A DNA stretch of 64,000 nt from Phymatolithon calcareum (lineage: Eukaryota; Rhodophyta; Florideophyceae; Hapalidiales): contig OZ345355.1 of NCBI GenBank assembly GCA_977006965.1, positions 186,001 through 250,000 on the forward strand, written 5' to 3'. Below the pieces are notes generated by a model. It was not told where the DNA came from, did no database searches, and worked only from the letters and a program-made list of their open reading frames with translations. This document shows positions 52,287 through 64,000 of this stretch, in pieces (within the stretch, counting starts at the first letter, position 1; each line of letters opens with the position of its first letter). A program made the position numbers and the translations under genes.

Positions 52287-53262
52287 ATGACGAAAGAAAG
52301 AGTCAAGCCAACGAAAAGGAGTAATCCCTCTTCTTCTACACCTCAAATGCCGACGACGTCTAATGAAACTGTGTCCGCGTCTGGAAAGCGACCGATTCAA
52401 CACTTTTCTGAGATCCAGAAGAACTTTACTGCATTAAGTCCTGCTCCTGGCCCGTCGGATCTAGATCATTTTATGGAAAAATTTGGCGAAATGACACCAG
52501 AAAGCATTCATGATGTACATTTGGGGTCTTGCGAGTTCATCCTTGGTGATGTCAAGGGCGATCAACAGCTTTATTTGATTGATAAGGCGACAAGTAAGCT
52601 CAAGCTATTCTATATAGATGGTGATGTTTCCGATGCGACTCTTTTTTCAGGTCAGTTTTCAGCGAAACGCATTCTCGGAACAAGGGTTGACAGGTACAGA
52701 TTAGCAATCGACATGGAACCGGACGATCTCACGAAAATACATGATGTTTTCAACCTGCTTGGTGATCTTGCGAATACTCCGAATATTATGCACACCCTTT
52801 CCACTCATTTCAAGGTCGAAAAGGAAGAGATCGATGTTATGGTTCACGGTATGGCAATCAGTATTAAGTTTTCTCAGAGCTTTGCCAGTTTCTATCTAAC
52901 ATGTCTTTCTATTTACAGGTCCCCAGATTGGAGATTTTCAGATCCACAATAACGCGGCCTCACCATATCGCCCCAAGAACCCGTTTTCAAGATTCCTGAT
53001 CCCCAAAAAGATCTCAGACATTATGAAGCCGACCAACTTTTATATTATGCCATCTCCGCTTGTGATTGACGAAAACCGGAGGCAGCTTCATGACATAACC
53101 ACAATCAAAGACAACCCAGTTCGCGTATTTATTAATGTCGTTGGTTCATTCTATTTGAAAAAGCTGCACGTGAAGCCCCGAATGATAATCGTGCAAAGGT
53201 CAATGAGTGATAATGTCGATATTCCACTTGCGAAAAAATTGAAGACCGAGATTCTCATTTAG
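52287..53262 (+). CDS. Unknown 305-residue protein, two exons
   Basis: Exons 52287-52860 and 52919-53262 are separated by a 58-bp GT-AG intron (52861-52918) with a TATCTAACA branch-like site and a TTTACAG acceptor. Splicing joins AIS to PQIGDFQIHNNAA in frame and extends the protein from 221 to 305 residues. The N-terminal ~45 residues are polar (Lys, Ser, Thr, Pro). The rest looks globular, with beta-rich segments (CEFILGDVKGDQQLYLIDKA, RVFINVVGSFYLKKL). There is no signal peptide or membrane segment and I recognise no family. Intron signals resemble those of the gene at 3225. An intact spliced frame in a repeat-rich region could be a host gene or a mobile-element accessory protein. Confidence 0.65.
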
Positions 53263-53773
53263 ATAGATTACCATTTGATGAAAATGCCATATCTTCCTAT
53301 TGTCTCTATTAGCACTCGTACTAGTTTCCATGCGCTTCCGTTATAACCTCGCTGCGACTACCCAGCTTAGTACCCAGCTTCAGTCTATTTAACAACTAAC
53401 TGATAGGGGCACATGAACACGCCCCAACCTGCACCACACGACAATAATAACTTTAACCTATCAGACAATGACGGCCTTAGCCTTTCTCGTTACATAAAGG
53501 TTCATTAACCTAAAAGAACAGTACATAAAAGCTGCTCGACACGTACTGTAGATACAAGATACCCTATCGTGCAACGTGCATGCCTCACAACTCTAAGGAT
53601 GAAACCATCCGAGATTTTCTGCACTTCCCATTCCATCTTTTTCTTAATTATTTATTCTTCCGGTATATTAATGTTGGAAAGAGAATTGATAGAAGTGACC
53701 AAGCTGAGATGTTTAGGGCATACGTTGTCAGGAATTATTTTCTTATATATAATCTTCAAATTTTAATATCTGA

Positions 53774-54005
53774 AGTTGTCCAATGAAAAGACGAGTTATT
53801 TGCCCAGTGATCCAATGCGAAAGCGTGCCAAGTTATCCAATGATCGAATGAAAAGGCGTGCTAAGTTGCCCAATGAAAAGTAGCGTTAAGTTTTCCGGTT
53901 ATGCAGTTAACAGTCACAGAACCTGATGAATGTGGTCCAATAATTGGCATCCACTTATCCAGTTAAAAGTCACAGAAACTGATGAATATGGGCCAATCAT
54001 GTCGA
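53774..54005. repeat. Degenerate minisatellite, two motif types
   Basis: CCAATGAAAAG-CG-GTTAAGTT-type units recur from 53781 to about 53900. Then two units of CCAGTTAAxAGTCACAGAAxC plus TGATGAAT-TGG-CCAAT follow (about 53905-54000). Confidence 0.75.
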
Positions 54006-57000
54006 CGATCCTGTCCAAACAGATTTACAGAAACGTGGGTATCAAAACTCGATATTCCCGGTAAATACTATAATATAAAAATAAAAATAAAGTTATGGAA
54101 ATTGGGCGACTTGAGTCGATTTACCGGAACCATTCTCCTCTTTCAATAGGACAATTTGGTAAAGCTGGAGCGCATTTAGCAGACTACTGCGAGCACTATG
54201 GATAGGCAGATTGCTGCTCATGCTGGTACGGTGCTGTGACGGCGGGTGCTCATGGAGAACTGAGCTGCGATTACGGTAGGAAATGCGTCGCTTTCACAGA
54301 AGCTTTGGTAAGAAAAGTTCCAATTTTTAATTATCGCATAAATTTTAATGGTCAAAACGTCAATATTTAGTGCCGTGTTAATATACATGAACCCATTTTG
54401 CTGAAAAGGTTCTAGAGGTTCTAATTTTCTGTTATTAACTTTCAGATTTGGGTGGTGTTAGTGGTAGGAACGCTCTGAAAACGGTATATACAGCATTTTA
54501 AGTGTTCCGACCAAATCTTCCACTCCTTTCCAATTTAGTTCCTAATTGTTTCAACGAAAATATTTCCCAACAAACTATATTGAACTTGTTGATAATGAGT
54601 TGGACGAACTCCAGCAGTGAGATTCTTCAAATTCGTAAGTCTTGTAATCGAGCGCAGATACCGTGGGTTCAGAGCGAAGAGTGCACCATTCTTGTGCACC
54701 TTCACTAGGTTCATCATAACATTTTCTCAATCCATGATGCCCCACAGATCCAAAATGTCTGTCAGAGTTCACGAAATCATGTGCATCATCGGGACTGAGT
54801 GTTTGCATCCTGGAAAGAGTGATGATCCGTGCAGGATCGTTATTCCTACTGCTGAGCATGCAACTGGAAGCTTTCAAAATATGCACGAGCCGTCGTGCAG
54901 GACATTCTTTGGCGTGTGAGTCTTTGAGAATCGTTTGTGTTTTCAGTATAGTATGCTAAGGAAGGTCAAGCACATGTTTCGTAATGTGCTACACCTCATA
55001 TTCTGCCGTTATATTGGTCTATGTGTTTGTGCGACTTGCTTTCAAAATGCGCTTTCCCTAACTGCACAGTCAATCGACGTCGCTGTCTATCATATCGTCG
55101 CTGGTACGACCTCTAGTCCCATGCTTCTACACTCACGCCTCGACAAGCACCCTTACGTGATTGCAATACACCTCGCGCTATTGAGCGCTCTCCTACAAAC
55201 CCAGTATGTCTGCTTGTTGTTGAGGAGGACACGACAAATGCCGCACCAACTTTTCAGTGTGTCGTCAAGTGTTGACGTTTCAACCTCTGGTGGGTTCTTG
55301 CACAGGTCAAGCCGGCACTCAGCAGGCACAAGACCATCTACACCACCATGTCCGAAAAGTTGTACTTTGGAGGAAATTGTGTCCCGAACAGAATCTCAGA
55401 ACCTGCTGCAGATTTAACGACGAGTGTAAAGACTATAGTAAACAATTTCGGGGCGACACAGGACCTATCTGGAGTCGGATTGTTTCCAGTGGGAAGACTA
55501 ACGACCTCGAAGTCTTGATTCAGTTTTGGGATGTGGACGTGACGTCCACGTGAGTTGCAAGGACTTGAGTTTCAGTTCGAGTAAGCTCGTAGATGGTTGA
55601 ACAGAAGATGGTTGAGCAATTCATTTGAGTTTATGAAGATATGGCGGTGCAGTGAAATGGAGGTGCTAAGTGAGCGGTTGAGGTACTGATCGATAGAGGT
55701 AAAAGAGTTTTGGATGGATGATTCGGGCGGGGCCCGGTGCGAAAAGCGGGAGCTTTAGTCGAGGATGTCTTGTGTTACTGCCACAATGGAGCGATTATTT
55801 GTATGTAGCGTGGGTATAGATTGGGTGGCGACGGTCGTCACGGCGAGACTCACTGGAACAAGAATGTCGAAGACTCATTTTTGGCAAGTTTCGAAATTGA
55901 ATCGTTCCGCTTTTTAGTCGCAGACCATTTTTGTTAGGTAAGATAAATATTGTTTTTAAAATTTGAGTATCTGCTATCTCTGCTAGTCGATGATATAATA
56001 TTGCTCAGCTGAAGTAAATTTGTATTCTGTCTTCAATTTGTTGCACTTCGAAATCAAAGCCTACTGTTGTGTTCGTTTTCAGATAGTGCCTTCAACTGAC
56101 ATAAAAATTGAACTCTTAAATTTTTGTAACGATGGTAACTGCGATACTCTGTGTAGTACATGGTGAGTCGCCGCCAACGTTAACGTATGAAACGGCCCGG
56201 TCCACCATTAAGCTCATTCTAATTTAGAAAGATTAATTTGCGCCAAATTCGAGCCGATAGGAATCAGGTTAATGTCTCGTCGTCCGTCTTTAGTAGAATT
56301 TAACGTTTTAGTGAAGATTGACGTTGTGTGGAATATGTAAAACGGCAATACGGCAACGACATCTGGATTTTGCAACGGAATGTTGCTAATTTCTGGTCTA
56401 ATATTCATCCAATAATCAGAAGAAATTTTAAATCGAAAAATCAGATTGGTACAGAGGAATCCAGAGATGACGGATGTCGTAGTGAGAAAATATGGACTTA
56501 TGAAAAAAGCTAACATAAAACAAACATCAAAAGGTACAGGTATTTCAATTGTAAATGGGATTTATGGAGAGGAATTGTCGCGCACGCTGATGGAACATGA
56601 GTGAATGATAGAGACGAATATGGTAACTGCACAATTTGCGGACGGCGTATGCACGCTTTAGGGCACCTGAGAATTTAGCCCTTGAGTAGAATGCAATGCG
56701 CTATACTGTTCCGTTCAATGTCCCGTAGATTCCAAGTTATTTCGGGATATAGATTCGGCAAAGGAATTTACGAAATTTTATCGGAACTGGATAGGGCCTC
56801 TGGAAAGGACTTGGCAAGGGATTATACACCTAGGGTACCCTGTTAGCTATTGTGTAGATTAACAGTAACAGCAAATGTGAAGACGAGATACAAACTATAG
56901 GCTATGATGCTTGTGCGCATAATACTTAGGATACTGCCCCGAATATATTGCGAAAAGCTATAGAACAATAAGATGTGAATATGACGCAACCTTTGAGTAC

Positions 57001-57169
57001 TAGGTATTGTCTTCGAATAGGGGTACCTTGTAACGAGTTTATGCTTACTGGGTATCTTGACCAATCTGCATATGGGAATGATGTAGATCGTCAAGATGGG
57101 GGTTTCGAATGAGATTATTGCGCAGGAGTCCAATTGGATTAGACGACAAGGAGACATCTCTTACACAAA

Positions 57170-57880
57170 CATGCATTTACAGAAAGTGGTCCAGAGATGA
57201 GTAACTGAAAACTTTGAATATTGTGGGAATTATGCTTCTATTAGACGATTTCTTGATACATATCGCGAAAATAACCATAAGCAATTTTAAAGCGAAAAAT
57301 CTAATTTGTGCAGAGGAATCCAGAAAACATGGATGCCGTTGGTCGAAAGTATACACTCGTACTTATAACTCACTAGAAAGTCGACTTAGAAAGGGTATAT
57401 GTTTGAAGTCAAATTTTGTTTTCTGGAGCGTAATCGAAAACGCAAGGATATATTCGTTATAAACAGACATTTATAGAATAAGGTCTTCTGCAAATCGAAA
57501 TAAATATTTCGAATAATATGAAAAATTAGTCCTTTATCAGACGATTCAAAAGATATTTTAATCAGAAATAAAATTTGTACAGTGGAATACAGAGAATGTA
57601 GACACGGCAGTGAGAAAATATGCATTTATACAGAGAACGTACAAGAAATACGCCCAAAACAGGTAGGTGCTTGAAGAGTCATTTGATTTGTGGAGTGTAA
57701 TCCAAAATAACGAGAGGTATTCGTTATAAAACATATATTTGTAGAAAGAGACCCTGTCTAGACCATTAAAATATTTGAAAATTATGTTTTTTAAACGATT
57801 TCTTGTTAAATATTCCATCAATAAGTAGAGGAATTTTAAAGAGAAAATCAGATTTGTACAGAGATGAAAAGAAATCATTT
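57170..57880. repeat. Diverged tandem repeats, period about 275 bp
   Basis: Ordered blocks ATTCGTTATAAA, ACGATTTCTTG or ACGATTCAAA, AATTTTAAAG-GAAAAATC, TTTGTACAGxGGAAT and GGAG-GTAATC recur about every 270-290 bp. A more distant relative lies at 56380-56520. Old, decayed array. Confidence 0.65.
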
Positions 57881-60189
57881 CGAGATTGCCGTTGGTGACC
57901 TCTTCGTATAAAATGGTATCACATTTTTGAACATACTCTCCAACCCATGGATTCACACGTTTTGTACTCGAAACTGAAGCCTTTCTTCGGAACAATTTCC
58001 TGTATCAAGCATATGTTACAGCAGTTGCCCGTGGCCAAGCCTTATTGAGTACATTCGCTCATGGTTGAAATCGAACATAGACAGGCGACAAATTTCAGCA
58101 CGTGCTTCGAAAAAGAATTTTGATATAGTACATGAGCTCTTCGTATTGTTTTCCTTCCAATAGAGACGTTTTCAGCTCTTGACTCAAATAAACTATTGAG
58201 CTAGAACGCATTGCTTTTGCTTCCTTTCACTTAAAAATATTTATCTACAGAGTTGGAAAACAGAAATGCTAAGAGAGGGAGAAAAGCAAACTGGGTGTCA
58301 TGCCACTTTTTCATTGGTGAGCACATGTTGAGCCCGTATAAATGACAGGAACACTAGGAGATCTTATTGTAGCGGCAGGTCTAGCTGCTCGACTCGTTTC
58401 TTTGCAAGAAATAGAGTCAATCCTCGTTAACTAGATCCTTGAATTAGGAACATCCTCGGTTTACAGAGTACAAGAAGAACTCGCGCATACTGTATCAGCA
58501 CAATTGAATGCTGCTTGCGTTTTTCGCGGCTATACACCACGAACCGTTTATTGTGATCCACATGGAACTCCAAAAAAGAGGCACGCGACCTTAGTTTCCT
58601 TCTCTAGGTGATTCGCTGGGCCACACAAGGAACATTTCCCATGCGAATTTGTGTATTTTCACTTTTTTAGTAAGACATAAGAAACGTTTTCGCTTCCTCT
58701 TAGTAAAGGACGGTGGAGGTTTCTGCATTTCGGCTCGATTGCTTAGACCTTGCATTCATCATTCTTGTGATACCCTTCGGCCACGCGAATTCCAAGATTT
58801 CCTACCCTTCCTGATCGCTTCTTCGCCGTGCAAGTCGGTGCGGCGGGAATCCAGCGACAGATCTACACTACGCCCCACCATACCACTTCCGCTCAACGTC
58901 GCACATGCACCACCTTCAATCTTCAGGCTCAGACAAGTTTTAATCGCACGTTTCTCCTGGGTTCATTATCACGTTCTCTCCAAGGTCAATTGTCCGTATT
59001 GAGATAGGTTCGAAACCATGCTGGAGCAAGGTAATGCATTAACTGCACAGGTGAAAATATGACACTGAACCATGGAGCACGAGCCGCTTTATGATACCCA
59101 TTCGTCTATGTGCAAGCTGTGTGTCCTTTGAGGTATACAAAATTCAAAAGCCCTATAATACAGTTTCAGACATTCAATAAACAAGTTGTAAGGGTCACTT
59201 ACATCTCTATTTCAAGTCTCTAAATATCCTCTCTGTCTCGTTCAGGTTATGATATCAGAACACGATCTGCAACTCAAAAGTTAGATGTCACTGTGCAACC
59301 ACGGCTCTTTCATTCCCCTGGTATAACTTTCTGATCAGCAACCTTTGCAATTACATTCTTTTCATCATTGCAGCAGAGACGTTTCGAGGGGATCTTTATA
59401 GGTCTAAAATTATTCATTTTTAAAGGTTCCTTCTCTAGAAAGCAGTAATTATTGTCTGCCTTCAAGACATCTTTCCTGGCCCTCCTATGAAACACGTCGG
59501 AATCCAGTTCACGACGAATGTAACGCAAGAAAAAAACATCCTCTGCCGAAATTGTACCTTGGCAGTGGATGCAGTCGCTCGTCCAGTATTTTACAGAACG
59601 ATCTCGTGCCGTGCATCCTTCTTAAAGAAGCGAAACGCAAACTCCGTTGTACAGACTGCCTCTTCCAACGTTTCCGAAAAGAACGAACCAGAAGACCGCA
59701 CATTAAGTCACGCGCTAAAAAAGATGTCAATCCTCAAGTGTGGAATATCATTTTCAGAGCCTAACGAAAAAGGGTTTTAAAATGAGGTCAACATATCCCA
59801 GGAGATCTTCTCCAAGAATGATAATCAGAAAGGTAACCAAAAAGGACAGAGTGTTACAATATGATAAGTTTCTCAGATGTTATTTGAACAACGAGTGCTT
59901 CCACCAAACTCACATCCACCCTTCTATGCATGCTCCCCACCCCCGTTCATCATTCCGCACACAGCCGATTTCCCCTGAAAGCACGACGAGCAACGTCCCG
60001 TTACCACCTGCAATCCACACCGCTACTCGCACAACTCCGTCAACGACGAAGAACAAGCCGGTACCCCGTGCCGCTGGGCTCTCCGCCTTCGTTCCGCCGT
60101 CCATCCTTACGCAAACGCCTTCATTAGACGCTGAGACAACAATCGCAGCGCACTCCCTCGCGATCCGGCACAATTAGCCCCTCGAAATA

Positions 60190-60500
60190 TCAGAAATTCG
60201 AAACATTGGGAAGGATTGAAAATCAAAAAAGGTCAGAAAAGATCAAAAAAGTTCAAAAAAGATTGGAAAGAGTCAAAAACGTTCGAAGAAGGTGAAAACA
60301 TTTCAAAACCATTCATAAACATTCACAAAAATTCAATACAAATCAAAGATATTCAATAATTATTCATACGTATTGAAAACAATTCACAGCACTTCGTAAT
60401 ATCTAAAAAACCTTTACCTCTGTGCAGAATTTCAAAAACCAAGAAAACTCGAGAAAAATATTAAATTTGAAAAACGTTTAAAAATAAAATCTTGGAAAAA
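60190..60500. repeat. A-rich low-complexity tract with ~10-bp TTCAAAAA periodicity
   Basis: Variants of TCAAAAAAGA and TTCAAAAAAG repeat irregularly through about 300 bp upstream of the Helitron gene. Confidence 0.7.
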
Positions 60501-60629
60501 GTCTGAAAAGGAAAATCAATTAAAAATAATTTTGTACTTCTTTTGTTGGTTTCATAACTTCCTGGGCATGAGATATCAGGTTTGATATATTAATGTACTA
60601 GAGTTAACCTTTTTCCGAATTTTAACAGT

Positions 60630-63600
60630 ATGAAGAAAAAGAGAGAGTACGATTCCAAAAACTCTTCACAACGACCGAAAAAATTTAAAAAATGTATTCC
60701 GATCCTTCCAAATTATAAAAGTAACTTCCCAAAAACAATAGCTTCCAAACTCGAGAATACCGCATTTCCAATGATGAGAAAGAGGAAATCTGTTCCAATC
60801 CTTCCAGCTGTTGTATCGAGAAACGTGAACTTTCCTAGAGATTCTGTAGGCGTTGAACTTCTGCCAGAGGAAGAATTAGCAAAAATGAATAAAAATGAAT
60901 CGTTTTCAGCAATTTCAGAAGAGACAAAACGAGCAATTCATGAAGAATGCCGAGAAATGCTTACAGGTCCTTTTATGGAACAAAAAGTATGTGCGGTATG
61001 TGATTCATGGTCAAGAGAGGATCTCTGTCCTCTTCGCGAACCTAGCGAAGACTTTTATACTAGATGTTTGAGTCGCCTATCTCCATCTGCCGATCTTCCG
61101 AAACGGTTGAAACGCTTTTACGATATTTCGGTATATATTTCTGAGCTTGAAAATGCACTCCTTTCGAAACAGGGCGTTGAAGAAGATAAAACTATGGAAA
61201 ACATTTTCAGAATTAGAGTTTGCAATACATGCTTCAACTCTTTACAGCGCGGTTCTAAATACGAAAATATAAATCCACCGAAATTCTCGATCGCAAATGG
61301 GTTCACTATCGGCTTGCTTCCAAAATCAATCAATGACGCAACAGTGACTGAGAAAAGACTTACATCTCTCACGAACATAAAAGGTCATACTGTTATAGCA
61401 CGTGGAGGAAAGCATAAGTTTATTAAAAGTCACTTTATTGTATTTTCCTCTCAGCCAGATGTCATAAAAGAAGGCATCAATGAGCTAATTAAGGAGGAAG
61501 ATAAATTATTGCTCATTTTTACTAACCCAATGACAGATGCACAAAAGAGAGCTACCATGAGGAGATATATCGCCCGAAAGGGAAAGATAAATAACCTGCT
61601 TGACTTCTATGTGGAAAACAATGCCCTGTACAAGTGTCTGGAAAAAAATGGATCCGAAATATGCCGACTAAAGAACATATGTTCAAGTAGACAATCCGAG
61701 CTTGATAACATAAACACTGTGTGCTATATAGACGATCGAAGGTCCGCAGAAGACATATCCGAAAATCAGAGCAATATCCGCAGACCAACAGTTCTTGACA
61801 TTGCTCAGAATGCAGATGAAGAAACTATCATACGACAAGATGCATCCCTTTTCACATGTGAAGAAGCTACAGAGCCTATCACAACGCTTAAAATGGCCAC
61901 TGCTCAAGTTATAGATGTGCAGCAAGCTGGAAAGTTCCTACCTGCCAACTCTCCAAATTTCTTTGGTCGACTTTTTCCTCATTTATTTCCTTTCGGACTC
62001 GGACATCCGGACGTATCGAGAAAGGTCGGCGTTAGTCTTGAAGAGTGTGTTAAACATTACTTGAAACTATCTAGTAGACAGTTTTCGCAGGACGAAACTT
62101 TTCCACTAATTGCATTCGACGTTGTGTCCAGAAAGCGCGCCATGTCTCACATTTCACTAACGTGCAGACTTAATCCGAAAGAAATCGAGATGCTAAATGA
62201 AGTGAGTGCTTCTGATCTTGCAGAGCATCTACAACAAGAAACTAGAAAGAGAGAGACCCTAAAAAATGGGCACAATTTCACTGAAAAGACTCTGAATCCC
62301 GGGGGGAAACGATTGCTCAGACGTGTAAATGCTGTACTGGGGAAAACATTTGCGACGAACGAAGAACGAAAAATTTACCAGCGTAAAGCATGGAGTATGG
62401 CCGCTAAATAACACAGTGCTGCAATGTTCATTACTGTTACTCCTAATGAAAATGGAAATGCGACAGTAGCATTCTTTGCAGGTGATATAAACAGAGATAA
62501 TCTAATAAGCATAACTGAGAACGACATTCCTTCTAATGCTTCTCGGATAGAAATAGCAGGAAGAGACCCAGTCTCGTGTGATTTGTTCTTCACAAATATT
62601 TTAGAAATGCTTCTTGGACCTATGATTGGATTTGATATGAAAACGAAACTTCCACGAAAACAAGGTGGTCTTTTTGGTGTACCGACAGCCTTTATGGGAG
62701 GTATAGAAAATCAAGGCAAAGGAACGTTACATGTTCATCTCATTGTGTTCTTAGCAGGATTTCCGAATGATTCTGATAAGATCATGTTACTGCTGAAGAC
62801 AGATAAAGATTTTCAAGATAGAATTCATTCATATATAGACTCTGTAATTGAATCAAGTGCGATTAATACTGAAAGCGAACTTGAATGTCCGAAATGTTGC
62901 TCGAAAGGAACTATCGAGCCGTCTAAGATTTCTAAGATAGCATATTCTCGAAATCTGAAATATGACACACCTCCAGAGACCGCAAAATGTAAAACATGTC
63001 AAAAACGTTTCGGAGGAGACGTAGTTATTCGTCATAACTTGAGACGAATGAAAATGCAGTTATTCGAGAAAGCGGTCTCACGTCATCCGGGAAATAATTG
63101 TTCTGATACTTTTTCGCTTCCCACTGATAACATGAGGAGACAATATGACAGTGAACAAGATAACAAAATTGCAATTAAAGCAGCTGTCCCAAGAATACCC
63201 TCGACTCCAGGTAAAAATTCGTCTCCTGAAGACTCGCTCGTGCACACAATCTTCATGATAGAGCTTTTACTTCTGAACCAGAACCATAGGTGGAAGCACG
63301 TGGCAAGCTGCTTCAAAAGAAGCTCGAACTGTGGAGAAGGGTTTTGTAGGTATAATTTTCCTAGATTAGTAAATCATCTGACTGAAATTGACGAATTTGG
63401 TAGCGTTACTGGAAAGAGAGTCGTAGGAAGTGAATATATTAACTCTTTCAATTCTGTTTTGCTCCGTGTCATACGATCAAATCATGATGTTCGATTCCTT
63501 CTGTGCTGTGCTCACGAAATTTATTATACTATCAAGTACGTTGTAAAAGATCAAATCTCAATAGATAATATCGCTGCCATCACTCTCGCTTCCTACACGA

Positions 63601-64000
63601 AGCGATTGGGAAAGGAAACTGCTTTAAAAAAAGATATTTCTATTGCCCGAACCATATACGGACGCATCGCTTCGATGGCATATGCTCGATCGGATCTCGT
63701 TGAAGTTGGTGCTGTAACTGCTGTGCACTACTTATTACATGGTACTACATTTGTTAGCTCTCATGAATTTCAAAATTTGCACTTGGGTAGGCATTTGTAC
63801 GACTTGGATGAACTTGAAAGCGATATTGGAATTATTCCTTACCGAAATTCTTATATTGCATTCAATGTGACATCGAATTACACTTTACGACCATTAGAGT
63901 TAGAGAAAACATGTCTTTACGATTATACAGAACGCTTTCTTATATCCAAGGATATTCCCAAAGACATTAATTCAAATCCAAACTGCATGCGTCTTCACCC
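60630..64000 (+). mobile_element. Helitron Rep/helicase gene, N-terminal part, one in-frame TAA, runs off the window
   Basis: ATG at 60630; TTTTAACAG just before it could also be a splice acceptor. One frame is open to the window end except TAA at 62409-62411. That stop lies between AWSMAAK and HSAAMFITVTP, where related elements have an aromatic codon. Residues ~1-110 are basic; ~115-330 resemble the conserved N-terminal domain of Helitron proteins (DUF6570-type; VCAVCDSW, CNTCFNSL, NPMTDAQKRA). FPHLFPFGLGHPD (~447) opens the Helitron-like N domain. The HUH motif is LHVHLIVF (His701, His703), followed by a CPKC...CKTC zinc pair (~754-800). The two-tyrosine motif is EIYYTIKYVVK (Tyr966, Tyr970). 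These define a rolling-circle replication initiator. The Pif1-type helicase expected next lies outside the window, and the element ends are not visible. Confidence 0.92.

Larger units (their letters stand above)
53263..60629. other. Long AT-rich region without a supported gene
   Basis: Seven kilobases with no domain-bearing frame. Repeats at 53774, 57170 and 60190 are listed separately. Frames such as 54935-55417 and 59740-60177 have no supporting feature; the latter has a Pro/Thr/Ser-rich stretch only. Confidence 0.45.

Overview
The window is nuclear DNA of a eukaryote. Genes have short GT-AG introns with CTAAC-like branch sites (89 bp in the gene at 3225, 58 bp in the gene at 52287), TATA boxes and AATAAA signals, and most of the sequence is retrotransposon and DNA-transposon debris. 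Intron-poor genes, secreted beta-helix proteins resembling mannuronan C5-epimerases and STAND/NB-ARC-WD40 genes fit an alga, possibly a red alga, but this is a low-confidence inference and no ribosomal or organellar marker is present.

Layout. 0-3 kb: a decayed LINE reverse transcriptase. 3-12.2 kb: two paralogous secreted parallel beta-helix genes (3225 and 11045) with a YGFDPHG motif, separated by LINE fragments, a MITE and SINE-like retroposons. 12.4-17.3 kb: an intact six-TM Frag1/DRAM/Sfk1-type gene and a small secreted-protein gene. These lie in a ~4.7 kb unit that recurs at 25.6-30.8 kb and, head to tail, at 30.8-34.7 kb. Copies 2 and 3 carry dead DRAM genes with the same nonsense codon, while copy 2 keeps an intact, strongly diverged small secreted-protein gene. 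18.4-25.5 kb: a broken Tc1-like transposon and a 6.1 kb Ty3/gypsy element with LTRs and a 5-bp target duplication.

34.8-36.9 kb: a broken MYSM1-like JAMM peptidase gene and a ~268-bp satellite of nested inverted repeats. 38.9-49.3 kb: a graveyard of NB-ARC-WD40 genes built on a tandem duplication in which one copy lost its whole nucleotide-binding domain and the other has a frameshift in the P-loop. Inside this lies an intact convergent pair (45193 plus, 46356 minus) of unknown proteins, one with a possible papain-like Cys/His/Asp triad. 52.3 kb: an unrecognised two-exon gene. 53.3-60.6 kb: AT-rich DNA with degenerate repeats. 60.6-64 kb: the N-terminal half of a Helitron Rep protein with HUH and two-tyrosine motifs, interrupted by one TAA and running off the window.

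The most notable observation is the small secreted-protein pair (16091 and 29332). By codon-by-codon reading they differ at about 20 amino acids, with a 3-nt indel and no synonymous difference that I could find. Changes concentrate in an amphipathic helix whose hydrophobic pattern is kept. That pattern suggests diversifying selection on a secreted, possibly membrane-active, peptide. The tandem units also act as filled and empty sites, so each insertion (two SINE-like elements, a solo LTR, a Harbinger-like MITE) can be delimited directly with its target duplication.
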